DNA from: Pseudomonas sp. MWU15-20650
Lineage (GTDB): Bacteria; Pseudomonadota; Gammaproteobacteria; Pseudomonadales; Pseudomonadaceae
Direction of reading: 5' to 3'
Length of the DNA: 64,000 bases
Assembly (NCBI RefSeq): GCF_023242475.1
Contig: NZ_JALJFG010000004.1
Span: forward strand, 124,001 to 188,000
The notes under the pieces: model-generated
The model's input: only the letters and a program-made list of their open reading frames with translations
What the model was told of the DNA's origin: nothing
Database searches by the model: none
Made by a program: the position numbers and the translations under genes
Part shown: piece after piece, positions 17,718 to 26,875 of the stretch
Layout of the letters: every line of letters starts with the position of its first letter
Position numbering within the stretch: the stretch's first letter is position 1

Positions 17718-17912
17718 ATGCTTATACTCACCCGCAAAGTCGGTGAAAGCATAAACATCGGTGATGACATTACGATCACCATCCTGGGCGTTAGCGGCCA
17801 GCAAGTACGAATCGGCATCAGCGCACCGAAGGACGTTGCCGTGCATCGCGAGGAAATTTATCAGCGTATCCAGGCTGGCCTGACTGCACCGGACAAAAAC
17901 CAGACGCCTTGA
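17718..17912 (+). CDS. rsmE: RsmE, CsrA-family post-transcriptional regulator
   Basis: 64-aa CsrA/RsmA family RNA-binding dimer that represses translation by covering A(N)GGA motifs at ribosome binding sites; part of the Gac/Rsm cascade. The sequence [20 protein letters not shown] through [20 protein letters not shown] is nearly identical, from memory, to RsmE of P. protegens, including the key RNA-contact Arg44. RsmA proteins are 61-62 aa and differ. Its own RBS region contains AAGGA, so autoregulation is plausible. A start 10 codons upstream is unlikely given AAGGAG 7 nt before ATG 17718. Confidence 0.93.
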   Translation: MLILTRKVGESINIGDDITITILGVSGQQVRIGISAPKDVAVHREEIYQRIQAGLTAPDKNQTP

Positions 17913-17924
17913 AACGCCCCAGTA

Positions 17925-17955
17925 GCCAGCCTTTTCGTTCACTGTAACGGCTGGC
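17925..17955 (+). terminator. Possible terminator after rsmE
   Basis: 7-bp stem GCCAGCC/GGCTGGC with a 17-nt loop, 13 nt after the rsmE stop. No T-run, so weak support. Confidence 0.3.
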
Positions 17956-18123
17956 GAAAACCTATCCGGCCTGTTTCGCGCCTTTTGGCGTGGCCAGCGC
18001 GCCCTGTACATCCCCCTACGCCGCAAGATGAAACTGTCATGATGCCTGGAACTTGTTGCACGATTCGCAGCCGAAGCTTCTGACACTTTATCCTGCCATC
18101 CGAGTGCATTCAGGAGCACGCCG

Positions 18124-18387
18124 ATGAGGCCCACCGCCACGCGCCCCCTGATCTCCAAGTCCTGGACGATCGCCCTATTGATAGGGCTGGTCTTTTTAGC
18201 GTTTGGGTATGGTCTGAGGTTAGAGATTGAAGGCGCCGACGACCCCGGCGCCCACTCTGGGCTGGACTTGACGCTGCTCCTGTGCGGCTACCTGCTGGTG
18301 TTCTGCCTCAAGCCGATCCAAAAGGCCATTTTGCGTAAGTTATGCCAGCGTGCGGCTCATCGCGTGCACCAGAAAATAGCACGCTGA
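18124..18387 (+). CDS. Small two-TM membrane protein, unknown function
   Basis: 87 aa; RBS AGGAG 8 nt upstream of ATG 18124. Two hydrophobic segments (residues about 14-32, WTIALLIGLVFLAFGYGLRL, and 45-62, LDLTLLLCGYLLVFCLKP) are joined by an acidic loop (EIEGADDPGAHSG), and a basic C-terminal tail follows (KLCQRAAHRVHQKIAR). I do not recognise a named family. It stands alone between rsmE and the next small gene; no motif gives a function. Confidence 0.62.
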   Translation: MRPTATRPLISKSWTIALLIGLVFLAFGYGLRLEIEGADDPGAHSGLDLTLLLCGYLLVFCLKPIQKAILRKLCQRAAHRVHQKIAR

Positions 18388-18480
18388 CCGCCTCTGCTCC
18401 CTATCTGATCGCCGGCATGTACAGTCCCGTAGCAAGACCTATGCTTGGGCCTGCATAGGCAGCGAAAGGTACTCACTCAA

Positions 18481-18777
18481 ATGGACACCCTCAGCAAATC
18501 CCAAATCGAAATGGCACTGGCCGCACGTCTGCCCAGCTACAAGGTGACTTGCACACTGCACGCCGATGGCACGCTGTCGGCGATTCTCAGCGGCCCGGAA
18601 ACCGACCATTTCGCGATTACCGGAATCGTGCGCGCACACTATCGAGGCCCCGAGGCCATTGCCCGACTCGCCAACGAGATACTCAGGGAAATGGTGCTCT
18701 CGCGTCAGGGCATGAGAAGTAGCCGGCTGCAGGCCTCATCAGACCCGACCGCTTGCGAATCAGGCCGAGACCGGTAA
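18481..18777 (+). CDS. Small conserved hypothetical protein
   Basis: 98 aa from ATG 18481. A compact alpha/beta-looking sequence (SKSQIEMALAARLPSYKVTC, then LHADGTLSAILSGPETDHFAITGIV and GPEAIARLANEILREMVL). No signal peptide or membrane segment. The final codons lie within a large inverted repeat (18755-18796). I do not recognise the family. Confidence 0.55.
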   Translation: MDTLSKSQIEMALAARLPSYKVTCTLHADGTLSAILSGPETDHFAITGIVRAHYRGPEAIARLANEILREMVLSRQGMRSSRLQASSDPTACESGRDR

Positions 18778-18796
18778 CCGGTTCGGCCTGATTCGC
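18755..18796. terminator. Long inverted repeat between convergent genes
   Basis: 14-bp perfect arms (GCGAATCAGGCCGA and complement) with an ACCGGT-A-ACCGGT core that also self-pairs. It spans the end of the 98-aa gene and the gap before the HAD gene stop, a natural bidirectional terminator, though without T-runs. Confidence 0.5.
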
Positions 18797-18797
18797 A

Positions 18798-19475
18798 TCA
18801 CGGAGCCAGCATCTGCAAGTACAGCAAACCATCAGCGTCACGCTGGGCTTGCAACGCCTCATACCCCTCGATGCAAGCATGTGCAGTCACCATGGGGGCC
18901 AGGTGCGTCGAGGTCACAACCACGATATCCGCCCCCGCCGACTCCCCCGCTCGAATGCCCACAACAGCGTCCTCGAACACCAGGCAGTCTTGTACCGGCA
19001 CACCCAAACGCTGGGCACCCAGCAGATAGCAGGCCGGATCGGGCTTGCCCGTCGCGACATCTTCGGCGGTCACCAGCACCGCAGGCACGGCAATACCTGC
19101 CGCGTGCAGCCGCCGCAATGCCAACGCCTTTGGAGCAGACGTGACCAGTGCCCATTGATCGCCGGGCAAACGGTTCAAAAACTCAACCGCACCGGAAATC
19201 GCCACGACGCCCTCGACATCGTTCAATTCAGCCTCGGTAATCCACTGTGCTTCTGCCGCTGGATCAACCCCCGGCAACGCTTGGCGAGTGATTGTATCAA
19301 TCGCACGGGCGCCATGAATGGTGGCCAGGAAAGCCTCCACCTCCAGGCCGTGGCGCTCAGCCCAAATGCCCCATACCCGCTCGGCAGCGGCAATGGAGTT
19401 GAGCAGGGTTCCGTCCATATCGAACAGAAAGGCGCGGTAACGCTTAGCCAATATGGCTGAACCTCGAATGGACAC
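18798..19475 (-). CDS. HAD-family sugar-phosphate phosphatase (YfbT/HxpA-like)
   Basis: 225-aa HAD hydrolase, subfamily IA. Motif I FLFDMDGTLLNS (nucleophile Asp), motif II VTSAPKAL, motif III Lys in TGKPDPACYLLGAQ and motif IV FEDAVVGIRAG are all intact. The cap region resembles the sugar/glycerol phosphatases YfbT, YqaB and Gpp. A GTG start at 19475 is preceded by AGGAAG. It probably dephosphorylates a small sugar phosphate; the true substrate cannot be read from sequence. Confidence 0.82.
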   Translation of the reverse strand: MSIRGSAILAKRYRAFLFDMDGTLLNSIAAAERVWGIWAERHGLEVEAFLATIHGARAIDTITRQALPGVDPAAEAQWITEAELNDVEGVVAISGAVEFLNRLPGDQWALVTSAPKALALRRLHAAGIAVPAVLVTAEDVATGKPDPACYLLGAQRLGVPVQDCLVFEDAVVGIRAGESAGADIVVVTSTHLAPMVTAHACIEGYEALQAQRDADGLLYLQMLAP

Positions 19476-19629
19476 TACGGGGCTTCCTCATGAGCAGTAA
19501 CCTCTATTGAGCCCCTGCAATCTACGGATCGCCTTGGCGCTTGTAAACGCCCTCCCTCGCCACTGCATTTACAGGTGTGTAATGACAAGACTGACCCGGC
19601 GGCTGACAGGTTAAGGCAAGCCCGATAGA

Positions 19630-20271
19630 TCAGCTGACCTGCCCACCGGTCTGCACCACATCCACCTGGGTGCACCATGCCGCTTTCACTGCCACCTTCA
19701 ATCCCTCAACCAGAGTCACCAACGGCATACACGCCTGCCCACTCGCAGCGACCTGCTCCGGCAGATAAGGCACATGGATAAACCCACTGCGCACCCCATT
19801 GCCGGCCAACACATGCTGCAACCGGTAAAACACCTGGTTGCACACAAACGTACCTGCCGTCTGCGAAACTGACGCCGCAATCCCCGCTTCGCTCAACGCT
19901 TTGACCACAGCCTTAATCGGCAATGTGCTGAAGTAAGCGGCCGGCCCACCAGCGACGACCGGCGTATCGATAGGTTGCTCACCCAGGTTGTCGGGAATGC
20001 GTGCGTCGTTGATGTTGATCGCCACCCGTTCGATGGAAAGGTCACTACGCCCGGGCCCCAGGCCAGTGGCGATAACCATTGCCGGGCGCAACTCGGCGAT
20101 CAGCTGGCTCAAGACCTCACCGGCCGTGGAAAATGCACAGGGCAATCGGCGAGCGACGATTTGCACGTCATCACCCAGCTTCACGCCCTCCAACTGACGC
20201 ACAGCCTCCCAGGAGGGGTTTACCCGTTCTTGATCAAAAGGCTCGAAGCCCGTCAGCAGTACAGTTTGCAT
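19630..20271 (-). CDS. pcp: Pyroglutamyl-peptidase I
   Basis: Cysteine peptidase (C15) that removes N-terminal pyroglutamate from peptides, cytoplasmic, 213 aa. The triad is visible: Glu81 (SIERVAININD), Cys144 (QTAGTFVCNQVFY) and His166 (GFIHVPYLP). It lies 7 nt after the DUF979 gene and ends the DUF969-DUF979-pcp operon, which suggests the membrane pair handles pyroglutamate or its peptides. Confidence 0.95.
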   Translation of the reverse strand: MQTVLLTGFEPFDQERVNPSWEAVRQLEGVKLGDDVQIVARRLPCAFSTAGEVLSQLIAELRPAMVIATGLGPGRSDLSIERVAININDARIPDNLGEQPIDTPVVAGGPAAYFSTLPIKAVVKALSEAGIAASVSQTAGTFVCNQVFYRLQHVLAGNGVRSGFIHVPYLPEQVAASGQACMPLVTLVEGLKVAVKAAWCTQVDVVQTGGQVS

Positions 20272-20278
20272 CCTGGCC

Positions 20279-21229
20279 TCACATCAACAGGTAAAGCAGC
20301 ACAATATTGACCACCAGCATCATCAACGCAGTCGGCATCTGAGCCTTGATCACCGCATTTTTGTCTGGCAACTCCAGTAACGCAGCCGGCACTATATTGA
20401 AGTTGGCCGCCATCGGCGTCATCAGCGTGCCGCAGTAGCCGGAAAACATACCGATCGCCGCCATTACCGCCGGGTTACCACCATAGATACCCACCAATAC
20501 CGGCACGCCGACGCCGCCGGTCATCACCGGGAAAGCCGCGAAGCCGTTCCCCATGATCACCGTAAACAAGGCCATGCCCAACACGTAAACCATCACTGCC
20601 ACTAACTTGAAATCCAAGTTGATGTACGTAGTGGTGATGTGGGCGACAGCGGTGCCTACCCCAGCTTCATTGAACAGCAACCCGAGCATCGCCAGCATCT
20701 GCGGAAGCACCATCGCCCAGCCGAGGGCTTCAGTCAGGCGACGGGACTCGCGCAAGGCTTGCACCGGCGTATCACGGGTCAACCAGCAGGCCAGGCCAAG
20801 GGCGATCAGGCAGCCGATGCCGAGGGAGACGAAAGTGGTGTTCTTCGGGTCCAGCAGCGGCACACCGCCGATTTCGGTGTGCTTGAGCAATACCGAGCCA
20901 ATCACGGTGGTCAACGGGATGGCCAGTGCCGGGATAAACAACGCGTGGCCCAGGCGCCCGGCGCTGGCCCGGGAAGCCTTATCGTGCAATTGCGCATGCG
21001 TACCCCGGCCAACGCCACCCAACCCGGCAATCAACGCCATGACCACCACGCCCACACCGATGGCTACCGACGGCAAGCGCTCCCCGACCAGAAATGGCAT
21101 GGCAAACAGCAACCAGAACAACGCACTGGACCAACGCTTGGGGTGGGTGCGATCCCACAGGATCATGCCGGCGGTAATCAACAATAAAACACCGGCTAGC
21201 CAGTACAAGTACTCAATGGAGATGATCAT
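20279..21229 (-). CDS. DUF979 membrane protein (putative 5-oxoproline-related permease subunit)
   Basis: 316 aa, about ten hydrophobic segments. Features of DUF979: WLAGVLLLITAGMILWDRTHPKRW at the N-terminus and GNGFAAFPVMTGGVGVPVLV near residue 235. The start overlaps the DUF969 stop by 4 nt (ATGA). DUF969 and DUF979 are conserved as a pair next to pcp in many bacteria, so the likely job is uptake or export of pyroglutamate/pyroglutamyl peptides; that is inference from context. Confidence 0.85.
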   Translation of the reverse strand: MIISIEYLYWLAGVLLLITAGMILWDRTHPKRWSSALFWLLFAMPFLVGERLPSVAIGVGVVVMALIAGLGGVGRGTHAQLHDKASRASAGRLGHALFIPALAIPLTTVIGSVLLKHTEIGGVPLLDPKNTTFVSLGIGCLIALGLACWLTRDTPVQALRESRRLTEALGWAMVLPQMLAMLGLLFNEAGVGTAVAHITTTYINLDFKLVAVMVYVLGMALFTVIMGNGFAAFPVMTGGVGVPVLVGIYGGNPAVMAAIGMFSGYCGTLMTPMAANFNIVPAALLELPDKNAVIKAQMPTALMMLVVNIVLLYLLM

Positions 21230-21942
21230 TGCGCAGGCTCCACTGAGGCGGCAGCGGGCGCCATGTCGCGGGTGAGCCTTCGATCAAACCGATGCAGGCG
21301 AATGGCATGGATGATAAAAGCGCAGATCGCCGTCGGAATGCCCCACACCGCGATGTGCAGCGGCTCTACGTCGATCCCCGAGCCCAGCAGGAAAGTGTGC
21401 ATCAACGCAATCGCACCGAAGGCGACAAAGATATCCTCGCCAAAAAACAGCCCGACGTTGTCGGTGGCGGCGCACATGGCCAACACTTTGTGGCGCAACG
21501 TGTCCGGCAGCTTGCCGTAGCGCTTTTCCGCCGCGCCCTCGGCCATTGGCGCCAGCAGCGGCCGTACCATTTGTGGGTGCCCGCCCAGGCTGGTCAGCCC
21601 CATAGCGGCTGTGGATTCGCGCACAAACAGATAGATGATCAACAAGCGCCCGACCGTGGCGCGCTCGAAACGGGCAATCCAGTTCTGCGCATGCAGGCGC
21701 AAACCATGGCGCTCCAACAAGCCAATGACAGCCAGGGGCAATAGCAGAATCAATTGCAGGGCACGGGTTTGAAGGAAACCATCCCCCATGGTTGCGAGAA
21801 TTTTCTCCAACGGGAACTGGGCGGCGAGCCCGGTGGCGATGGCGGCGGCGGTAACCACCAACAGCGGATTGAAGCGCAATACAAAGCCGACCACGATGAC
21901 AAGTACGCCGATCAGCGGCCATAAGTTAACAACAGTTTGCAT
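21226..21942 (-). CDS. DUF969 membrane protein, partner of DUF979
   Basis: 238 aa with five to six hydrophobic segments; MGLTSLGGHPQMVRPLLAPMAEGAAE and DNVGLFFGEDIFVAFGAI are typical of DUF969. It is the first gene of the operon, coupled to DUF979 by a 4-nt overlap. Resembles half of a larger ion-transporter-like protein; DUF979 would supply the other half. Confidence 0.85.
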   Translation of the reverse strand: MQTVVNLWPLIGVLVIVVGFVLRFNPLLVVTAAAIATGLAAQFPLEKILATMGDGFLQTRALQLILLLPLAVIGLLERHGLRLHAQNWIARFERATVGRLLIIYLFVRESTAAMGLTSLGGHPQMVRPLLAPMAEGAAEKRYGKLPDTLRHKVLAMCAATDNVGLFFGEDIFVAFGAIALMHTFLLGSGIDVEPLHIAVWGIPTAICAFIIHAIRLHRFDRRLTRDMAPAAASVEPAQ

Positions 21943-22592
21943 GGCAGGGAGGTCCTTTTATGCGCGCTGCGGCGCCATTACGGCAGGATGTGAACAAAGG
22001 GCTCACAACATGAAAGTGGCGTGCAGTCGGCTCGGTTTTTTATTGTTGACCTGGAAGGTCGAGCGTCAGTGGCGGCAACTTTGCTGCCTGCGGGCGGGGG
22101 GTGTCCAACAAGAAAAATTGTTGCTGCACACCAATAAATTTTGTTGGCGGTGGGCACCAGATGATCCGGCGCCAGAAGGAAACTCAGGCCAGGCTCGTTT
22201 GGAAAACGTACCGTTGATGGCCAGGTGGATCATCTACAAGCGGGCCCAAACTCACTGAAACCCACTTGAGTGACGCCTCATCACCGCTCCAACGCTTTAA
22301 CCTGAGCCCGTTCAGTCGGGAAGATTCCCAATCAGGGCCTATACTCAATTATGCAGTTGTGTGCCCCTACGCATCACGCACGGCGCTATTGCCGACAATG
22401 AGGTTCCAGCCATGTATGCCGGACAAATGAGTCGCCTGCCGACAACAAATGGTGAGATACGCTGCCAGATGGTCGTCCAAATTATCTGCCTGCTGTCGGT
22501 GGCTTCCCTTTTCTGCTGATTGATCCCTCAACCATCTACGCACGCCGCAAGGCGTCGTCGAAAACCCATCACCCAAATTCCAGGCAACAAAA
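21943..22592. other. Region upstream of the DUF969 operon
   Basis: About 650 nt with the operon promoter and no confident gene. One small plus-strand frame, 22412-22519 (35 codons), has GAGG 9 nt upstream and a hydrophobic C-terminal half (VVQIICLLSVASLFC). A TATACT hexamer lies at 22338-22343 without an obvious -35. Confidence 0.35.
22412..22519 (+). CDS. Candidate 35-aa small hydrophobic peptide
   Basis: ATG 22412 with GAGG at suitable spacing; a polar N-terminus (MYAGQMSRLPTTNGE) is followed by one possible membrane helix (QMVVQIICLLSVASLF). Too short to judge by coding statistics; listed as a candidate only. Confidence 0.22.
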   Translation: MYAGQMSRLPTTNGEIRCQMVVQIICLLSVASLFC

Positions 22593-22618
22593 AAGGGCCC
22601 ACCTTTCGGTGGGCCCTT
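22593..22618 (-). terminator. Terminator of tRNA-Val(GAC)
   Basis: 11-bp GC-rich stem (AAGGGCCCACC / GGTGGGCCCTT) with TTTC loop; reading on the minus strand it is followed by a T-rich tract (TTTTTTGTTG overlapping the stem base). Confidence 0.8.
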
Positions 22619-22647
22619 CCAGACCGCCCAGCAGAGCGGATTTTGTT

Positions 22648-22724
22648 TGGTAGGCGCGATTGGACTCGAACCAACGACCCCCACCATGTCAAGGTGGTGC
22701 TCTAACCAACTGAGCTACGTGCCT
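22648..22724 (-). tRNA. tRNA-Val (anticodon GAC)
   Basis: 77-nt cloverleaf with encoded CCA. Anticodon stem CCACC/GGTGG around TTGACAT, anticodon GAC; T-arm GTTGG-TTCGAGT-CCAAT. The acceptor stem has one A-C mismatch (position 5/68). Confidence 0.93.
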
Positions 22725-22908
22725 GCTGTGAGGCGGCATTCTACGGAATTCCGGAGGGGTGTCAACATCTTTTTTGCAGCTAACCCTATGAATATGCGAA
22801 TTTTTTATTTGCGATGGGCACGCCCGTGATTTTCGGGTGGCTGGCAGCCATTTTTCAACTCAGGTAGGATCGGCGCACTCGTAAAAAATATAAAACAGAG
22901 GTTCCAGG

Positions 22909-24192
22909 ATGGCGAACACCCCCTACCCCCAGTCGTATTACGCCGCGTCCGCGAATGCAGTTGCGCCCCGCCCCACGCTGCAAGGTGACGTCGAAACCGA
23001 TGTCTGCGTGATTGGCGCCGGTTATACCGGACTTTCCAGTGCACTGTTTTTGCTGGAGAACGGCTTTCGCGTGACGGTACTGGAAGCCGCCAAGGTGGGT
23101 TTTGGCGCATCGGGCCGTAATGGCGGGCAGATCGTCAACAGCTACAGCCGCGATATCGACGTCATCGAACGCAGTGTCGGGCCCAAACAGGCACAACTGC
23201 TTGGGCAGATGGCGTTTGAAGGCGGCAAGATCATTCGTGAACGAGTGGCCAAGTATCAGATCCAGTGCGACCTGAAGGACGGCGGCGTATTCGCTGCACT
23301 CAACAGCAAGCATATGGGCCATCTGGAGTCGCAGAAGCGCCTCTGGGAGCGTTATGGCCATACGCAACTGGAACTGCTGGACGAACGTCGTATTCGCGAG
23401 GTGGTGGCCTGTGAGAACTATGTCGGTGGCTTGCTGGACATGAGCGGCGGGCATATTCACCCACTCAACCTGGCACTGGGCGAAGCGGCAGCCGTGGAGT
23501 CCCTGGGCGGTACGATCTATGAACAATCGGCGGCCGTGCGCATCGAGCGCGGCGCCAACCCCGTCGTGCATACCGCCGAGGGCAAGGTCAGGGCAAAATT
23601 CATCATCGTCGCGGGCAATGCTTACCTGGGGAACCTGGTGCCGGAGCTGGCAGCCAAGTCGATGCCGTGCGGCACACAAGTGATCACCACCGCCCCCTTG
23701 GGCGATGAACTGGCCAAGACGCTGTTGCCACAAGACTACTGTGTCGAGGACTGTAACTATCTGCTCGACTACTATCGCCTTACCAGCGACAAGCGCCTGA
23801 TCTTCGGTGGCGGCGTCGTGTATGGCGCGCGCGACCCTGCCGATATCGAAGCGATCATTCGGCCGAAAATGCTCAAAGCCTTCCCACAACTCAAAGACGT
23901 GAAGATCGATTACGCCTGGACCGGTAACTTCCTGCTGACCCTGTCGCGCCTGCCACAGGTCGGCCGTCTCGGCGACAACATCTATTATTCGCAGGGCTGT
24001 AGCGGCCATGGCGTGACGTACACGCACCTGGCGGGCAAGGTGCTGGCGGAGGCGCTGCGGGGCCAGGCAGAGCGTTTTGATGCGTTCGCCGACTTGCCAC
24101 ACTACCCATTCCCGGGCGGCCAGCTATTGCGCACGCCGTTCGCAGCATTGGGGGCCTGGTATTACGGGCTGCGGGATAAGCTGGGGGTCTGA
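22909..24192 (+). CDS. FAD-dependent amine oxidoreductase, PuuB/OrdL-like
   Basis: 427-aa DAO-family flavoprotein. The N-terminal dinucleotide site VCVIGAGYTGLSSALFLLENG (about residues 31-52) and GFGASGRNGGQIVNSYSR are hallmarks of gamma-glutamylputrescine oxidase PuuB and relatives. The C-terminus has YYSQGCSGHGVTYTHLAGK for FAD contact. No polyamine genes adjoin it, so the substrate might be gamma-glutamylputrescine or another secondary amine/amino acid. It is a single gene followed by a hairpin at 24203. Confidence 0.85.
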   Translation: MANTPYPQSYYAASANAVAPRPTLQGDVETDVCVIGAGYTGLSSALFLLENGFRVTVLEAAKVGFGASGRNGGQIVNSYSRDIDVIERSVGPKQAQLLGQMAFEGGKIIRERVAKYQIQCDLKDGGVFAALNSKHMGHLESQKRLWERYGHTQLELLDERRIREVVACENYVGGLLDMSGGHIHPLNLALGEAAAVESLGGTIYEQSAAVRIERGANPVVHTAEGKVRAKFIIVAGNAYLGNLVPELAAKSMPCGTQVITTAPLGDELAKTLLPQDYCVEDCNYLLDYYRLTSDKRLIFGGGVVYGARDPADIEAIIRPKMLKAFPQLKDVKIDYAWTGNFLLTLSRLPQVGRLGDNIYYSQGCSGHGVTYTHLAGKVLAEALRGQAERFDAFADLPHYPFPGGQLLRTPFAALGAWYYGLRDKLGV

Positions 24193-24202
24193 TCCTACAG
24201 CG

Positions 24203-24222
24203 GGAGCCGGTTCACCGGCTCC
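24203..24222 (+). terminator. Hairpin after the PuuB-like gene
   Basis: GGAGCCGG-TTCA-CCGGCTCC, 8-bp stem, 11 nt after the stop, followed by TTGATG. Confidence 0.5.
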
Positions 24223-24250
24223 TTGATGGGCTGACCAAATCGCACAAACA

Positions 24251-24280
24251 AAAAACCCCGGTCTTTCGACCAGGGTCTTT
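24251..24280 (-). terminator. Terminator of the tRNA-Val/tRNA-Asp unit
   Basis: Stem GACC-CTGGTC / GACC-GGGGT with one mismatch and a CGAAAG-type loop on the minus strand, followed by TTTTTTG. A second hairpin (10-bp arms GCTTCAAGGC/GCCTTGAAGC, 24317-24345) lies between it and the tRNA-Asp and may aid processing. Confidence 0.65.
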
Positions 24281-24350
24281 GCTATCGGATCAAAGATAGC
24301 CAGCGGCTTTCTTTGTGCTTCAAGGCGTTCAGTGGGCCTTGAAGCAGATA

Positions 24351-24427
24351 TGGCGCAGCGGACGGGACTCGAACCCGCGACCCCCGGCGTGACAGGCCGG
24401 TATTCTAACCGACTGAACTACCGCTGC
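24351..24427 (-). tRNA. tRNA-Asp (GTC), copy 1
   Basis: 77-nt cloverleaf with encoded CCA: acceptor GCAGCGG/CCGCTGC, anticodon loop CTGTCAC (GTC), T-arm GCGGG-TTCGAGT-CCCGT. Confidence 0.96.
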
Positions 24428-24534
24428 GTATCGCTTGACCGGCCGAGCAACAAACGCTCAACCGTCATTTAAATGTCTGATCGATCAGCCCTGGCTGTTC
24501 AATCTCAAGCCCGACGAATCGAACCTGGAAAATA

Positions 24535-24611
24535 TGGCGCAGCGGACGGGACTCGAACCCGCGACCCCCGGCGTGACAGGCCGGTATTCTAACCGACTGA
24601 ACTACCGCTGC
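24535..24611 (-). tRNA. tRNA-Asp (GTC), copy 2
   Basis: Identical in sequence to the copy at 24351-24427, offset 184 nt, with encoded CCA. The spacer between them is unrelated to the one upstream of copy 2. Confidence 0.96.
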
Positions 24612-24666
24612 GCGTCGGTGCAACCTTTAACGTTGCGTCTTGCCCTGGGGCAAAACTCTCAAGAAG

Positions 24667-24742
24667 TGGTGGGTGATGACGGGATCGAACCGCCGACCCT
24701 CTGCTTGTAAGGCAGATGCTCTCCCAGCTGAGCTAATCACCC
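24667..24742 (-). tRNA. tRNA-Val (TAC)
   Basis: 76-nt cloverleaf with encoded CCA: acceptor GGGTGAT/ATCACCC, anticodon loop CTTACAA (TAC), T-arm GGCGG-TTCGATC-CCGTC. First tRNA of a Val-Asp-Asp transcript on the minus strand. Confidence 0.95.
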
Positions 24743-24849
24743 TTTGCTTCGTTGAGGCCGCGAAATTTACGCAGGTAACGGACCTAAGTCAATAGCCTGC
24801 TTGAAGTTTTTCTGAAAAAGACAAAATCACTTCAAGACGGCCAGCAGCC

Positions 24850-25629
24850 CTACTCGCTGTAAATCATCTTCTTGCTCATCCCGCCGTCCACGACAAACTC
24901 CTGGCCGGTGACAAACCCGGCCTGGCGCGACAGCAGCCAGGCCACCATCGCTGCCACGTCCTCCACCGTGCCCACCCTGCCCGCCGGGTGCTGGGCATGA
25001 TCGGCATCGGTGAGAGGCTCTGCACGCCGTGCAGCAGGATCGCGCGCATCGATCCAACCAGGGCTGACCGCATTCACCCTCACTTCCGGCCCCAGGCTCA
25101 TCGCCAAGGCATGAGTCAGGGCCAGCAGGCCACCTTTGCTCGCCGCGTAGGCCTCGGTGTCCGGCTCCGATTGACGGGCTCGGGTAGACGCCAGGTTGAC
25201 GATCGCACCGCCATGGGCGCGCAGGTAAGGCGCACAGTGCTTGGCCAATAACATCGGCCCACTGAGGTTTACCGCCAGCACACGATTCCAGTAGGCCAAG
25301 TCGAGGCTTTCCAGGGTGATATTGCGCGGGTCGGCCACCGCCGCATTGCACACCAACGCGTCCAGGCGCCCAAACTGCCCCAGCACCTCGGCGACACCTT
25401 GGGCCACCTGCTTCTCATCGGCGACATCCATGGTAATAAACCAGGCATTCTCGCCCAGCACCTTGGACACCTTGGAACCACGCTCGCGATCCAGGTCGGT
25501 CAACACGACCTGCCAGCCTTCGCTGATCAGCCATGCGGCAATACCGAGGCCGATACCCCGGGCCGCGCCCGTCACCAGCGCAACACGCCCGTTACCGGCT
25601 GCTGCAGCTTCCATGGACCACTCGATCAC
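24850..25629 (-). CDS. Short-chain dehydrogenase/reductase
   Basis: 259-aa classical SDR. Cofactor site [17 protein letters not shown] (residues about 18-34), NAAV, and the catalytic Ser (NLASTRA) with YxxxK (AYAASKGG) are intact; the C-terminus has [11 protein letters not shown]. The ATG overlaps the metZ stop by 4 nt, so it is translated with metZ. Possibly NAD-preferring, since an acidic Asp follows strand 2 (LTDLDRE). Substrate unknown; the link to methionine synthesis is positional only. Confidence 0.88.
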   Translation of the reverse strand: MIEWSMEAAAAGNGRVALVTGAARGIGLGIAAWLISEGWQVVLTDLDRERGSKVSKVLGENAWFITMDVADEKQVAQGVAEVLGQFGRLDALVCNAAVADPRNITLESLDLAYWNRVLAVNLSGPMLLAKHCAPYLRAHGGAIVNLASTRARQSEPDTEAYAASKGGLLALTHALAMSLGPEVRVNAVSPGWIDARDPAARRAEPLTDADHAQHPAGRVGTVEDVAAMVAWLLSRQAGFVTGQEFVVDGGMSKKMIYSE

Positions 25630-26837
25630 AAGGCAGCCAACCCGCGGGCCAGGTCTGCCTGCAAGTCGGTGACATCTTCCAGGCCAACCGCAATGCGGAT
25701 CAGGCTGTCACGAATACCGGCCGCTTCACGCTCCTGCGGCGCCAACCGACCGTGGGACGTGGTGCTTGGGTGCGTAATGGTGGTCTTGCTGTCGCCCAGG
25801 TTGGCGGTGATGGAAATCAAGCGCGTCGCGTCGATAAAACGCCAGGCCCCCTCTTTGCCACCCTTCACTTCGAAACTCACCACAGCGCCGAAACCACGCT
25901 GCTGGCGCTGGGCCAACGCGTGCTGCGGATGGCTCTTGAGGCCGGCGTAATGGGCCTTCTCGATACCGTCCTGTTGCTCCAGCCATTCGGCCAGGGCCTG
26001 GGCGTTGGCACAATGGGCCTTCATCCGCAGGCTGAGGGTTTCCAGGCCCTTGAGGAAGATCCACGCGTTGAAGGGGCTCAGGGTCGGGCCTGCGGTGCGC
26101 AGGAAGCCCACCACCTCCTTCATCTGCTCACTGCGACCCGCCACTACACCGCCCATGCAACGGCCCTGCCCGTCAATGAACTTGGTGGCGGAATGCACGA
26201 CGATGTCTGCACCCAGCTTCAATGGCTGCTGCAACGCGGGGGTGCAGAAACAGTTGTCGACCACCAGCATCGCGCCCTTGGCATGAGCCACTTCGGACAA
26301 TGCCGCAATGTCGACCAACTCGGCCAACGGGTTGGACGGCGACTCGACGAACAGCAACTTGGTATTGGCCTTGATGGCCGCATCCCAACCGGAAAGATCC
26401 GCCAGGGGCACGTAGTCCACTTCGATACCGAAACGCTTGAAATATTTCTCGAACAGGCTGATGGTCGAACCAAACACGCTGCGCGATACCAGCACATGGT
26501 CGCCTGCACTGCACAAGCTCATCACCACGGCCAGGATGGCCGCCATGCCCGTGGCCGTGGCCACCGCCTGCTCAGCACCTTCCAGGGCCGCGATGCGCTC
26601 TTCGAACGCCCGTACGGTCGGGTTGGTATAGCGCGAATAAACGTTGCCAGGCACTTCGCCCGCAAAGCGTGCAGCGGCGTCGGCCGCCGTGCGGAATACA
26701 TAGCTGGAGGTGAAGAACATCGGATCACCGTGCTCACCTTCCGGAGTGCGGTGCTGGCCAGCGCGCACAGCCAGGGTATCGAACGCTACGCCATCGAGGT
26801 CGCTGTCCAACCGACCGGCATCCCATTCCTGACTCAT
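25626..26837 (-). CDS. metZ: O-succinylhomoserine sulfhydrylase
   Basis: PLP enzyme that makes homocysteine from O-succinylhomoserine and sulfide, bypassing cystathionine. 403 aa, Cys/Met metabolism PLP family. Key segments: [21 protein letters not shown], the [13 protein letters not shown] phosphate loop ([11 protein letters not shown]), and the PLP lysine in [11 protein letters not shown]. The N-terminal [14 protein letters not shown] and overall length fit MetZ rather than MetB. Downstream of purF on the same strand but separated by its terminator. Confidence 0.93.
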   Translation of the reverse strand: MSQEWDAGRLDSDLDGVAFDTLAVRAGQHRTPEGEHGDPMFFTSSYVFRTAADAAARFAGEVPGNVYSRYTNPTVRAFEERIAALEGAEQAVATATGMAAILAVVMSLCSAGDHVLVSRSVFGSTISLFEKYFKRFGIEVDYVPLADLSGWDAAIKANTKLLFVESPSNPLAELVDIAALSEVAHAKGAMLVVDNCFCTPALQQPLKLGADIVVHSATKFIDGQGRCMGGVVAGRSEQMKEVVGFLRTAGPTLSPFNAWIFLKGLETLSLRMKAHCANAQALAEWLEQQDGIEKAHYAGLKSHPQHALAQRQQRGFGAVVSFEVKGGKEGAWRFIDATRLISITANLGDSKTTITHPSTTSHGRLAPQEREAAGIRDSLIRIAVGLEDVTDLQADLARGLAAL

Positions 26838-26875
26838 GCTGCGACTCCTTCTCTATGCTTTATTTAAGATACAAA

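Noticed and set aside
17628..18158. Minus-strand frame covering rsmE
   Set aside because: Overlaps rsmE and the start of the following plus-strand gene; no RBS.
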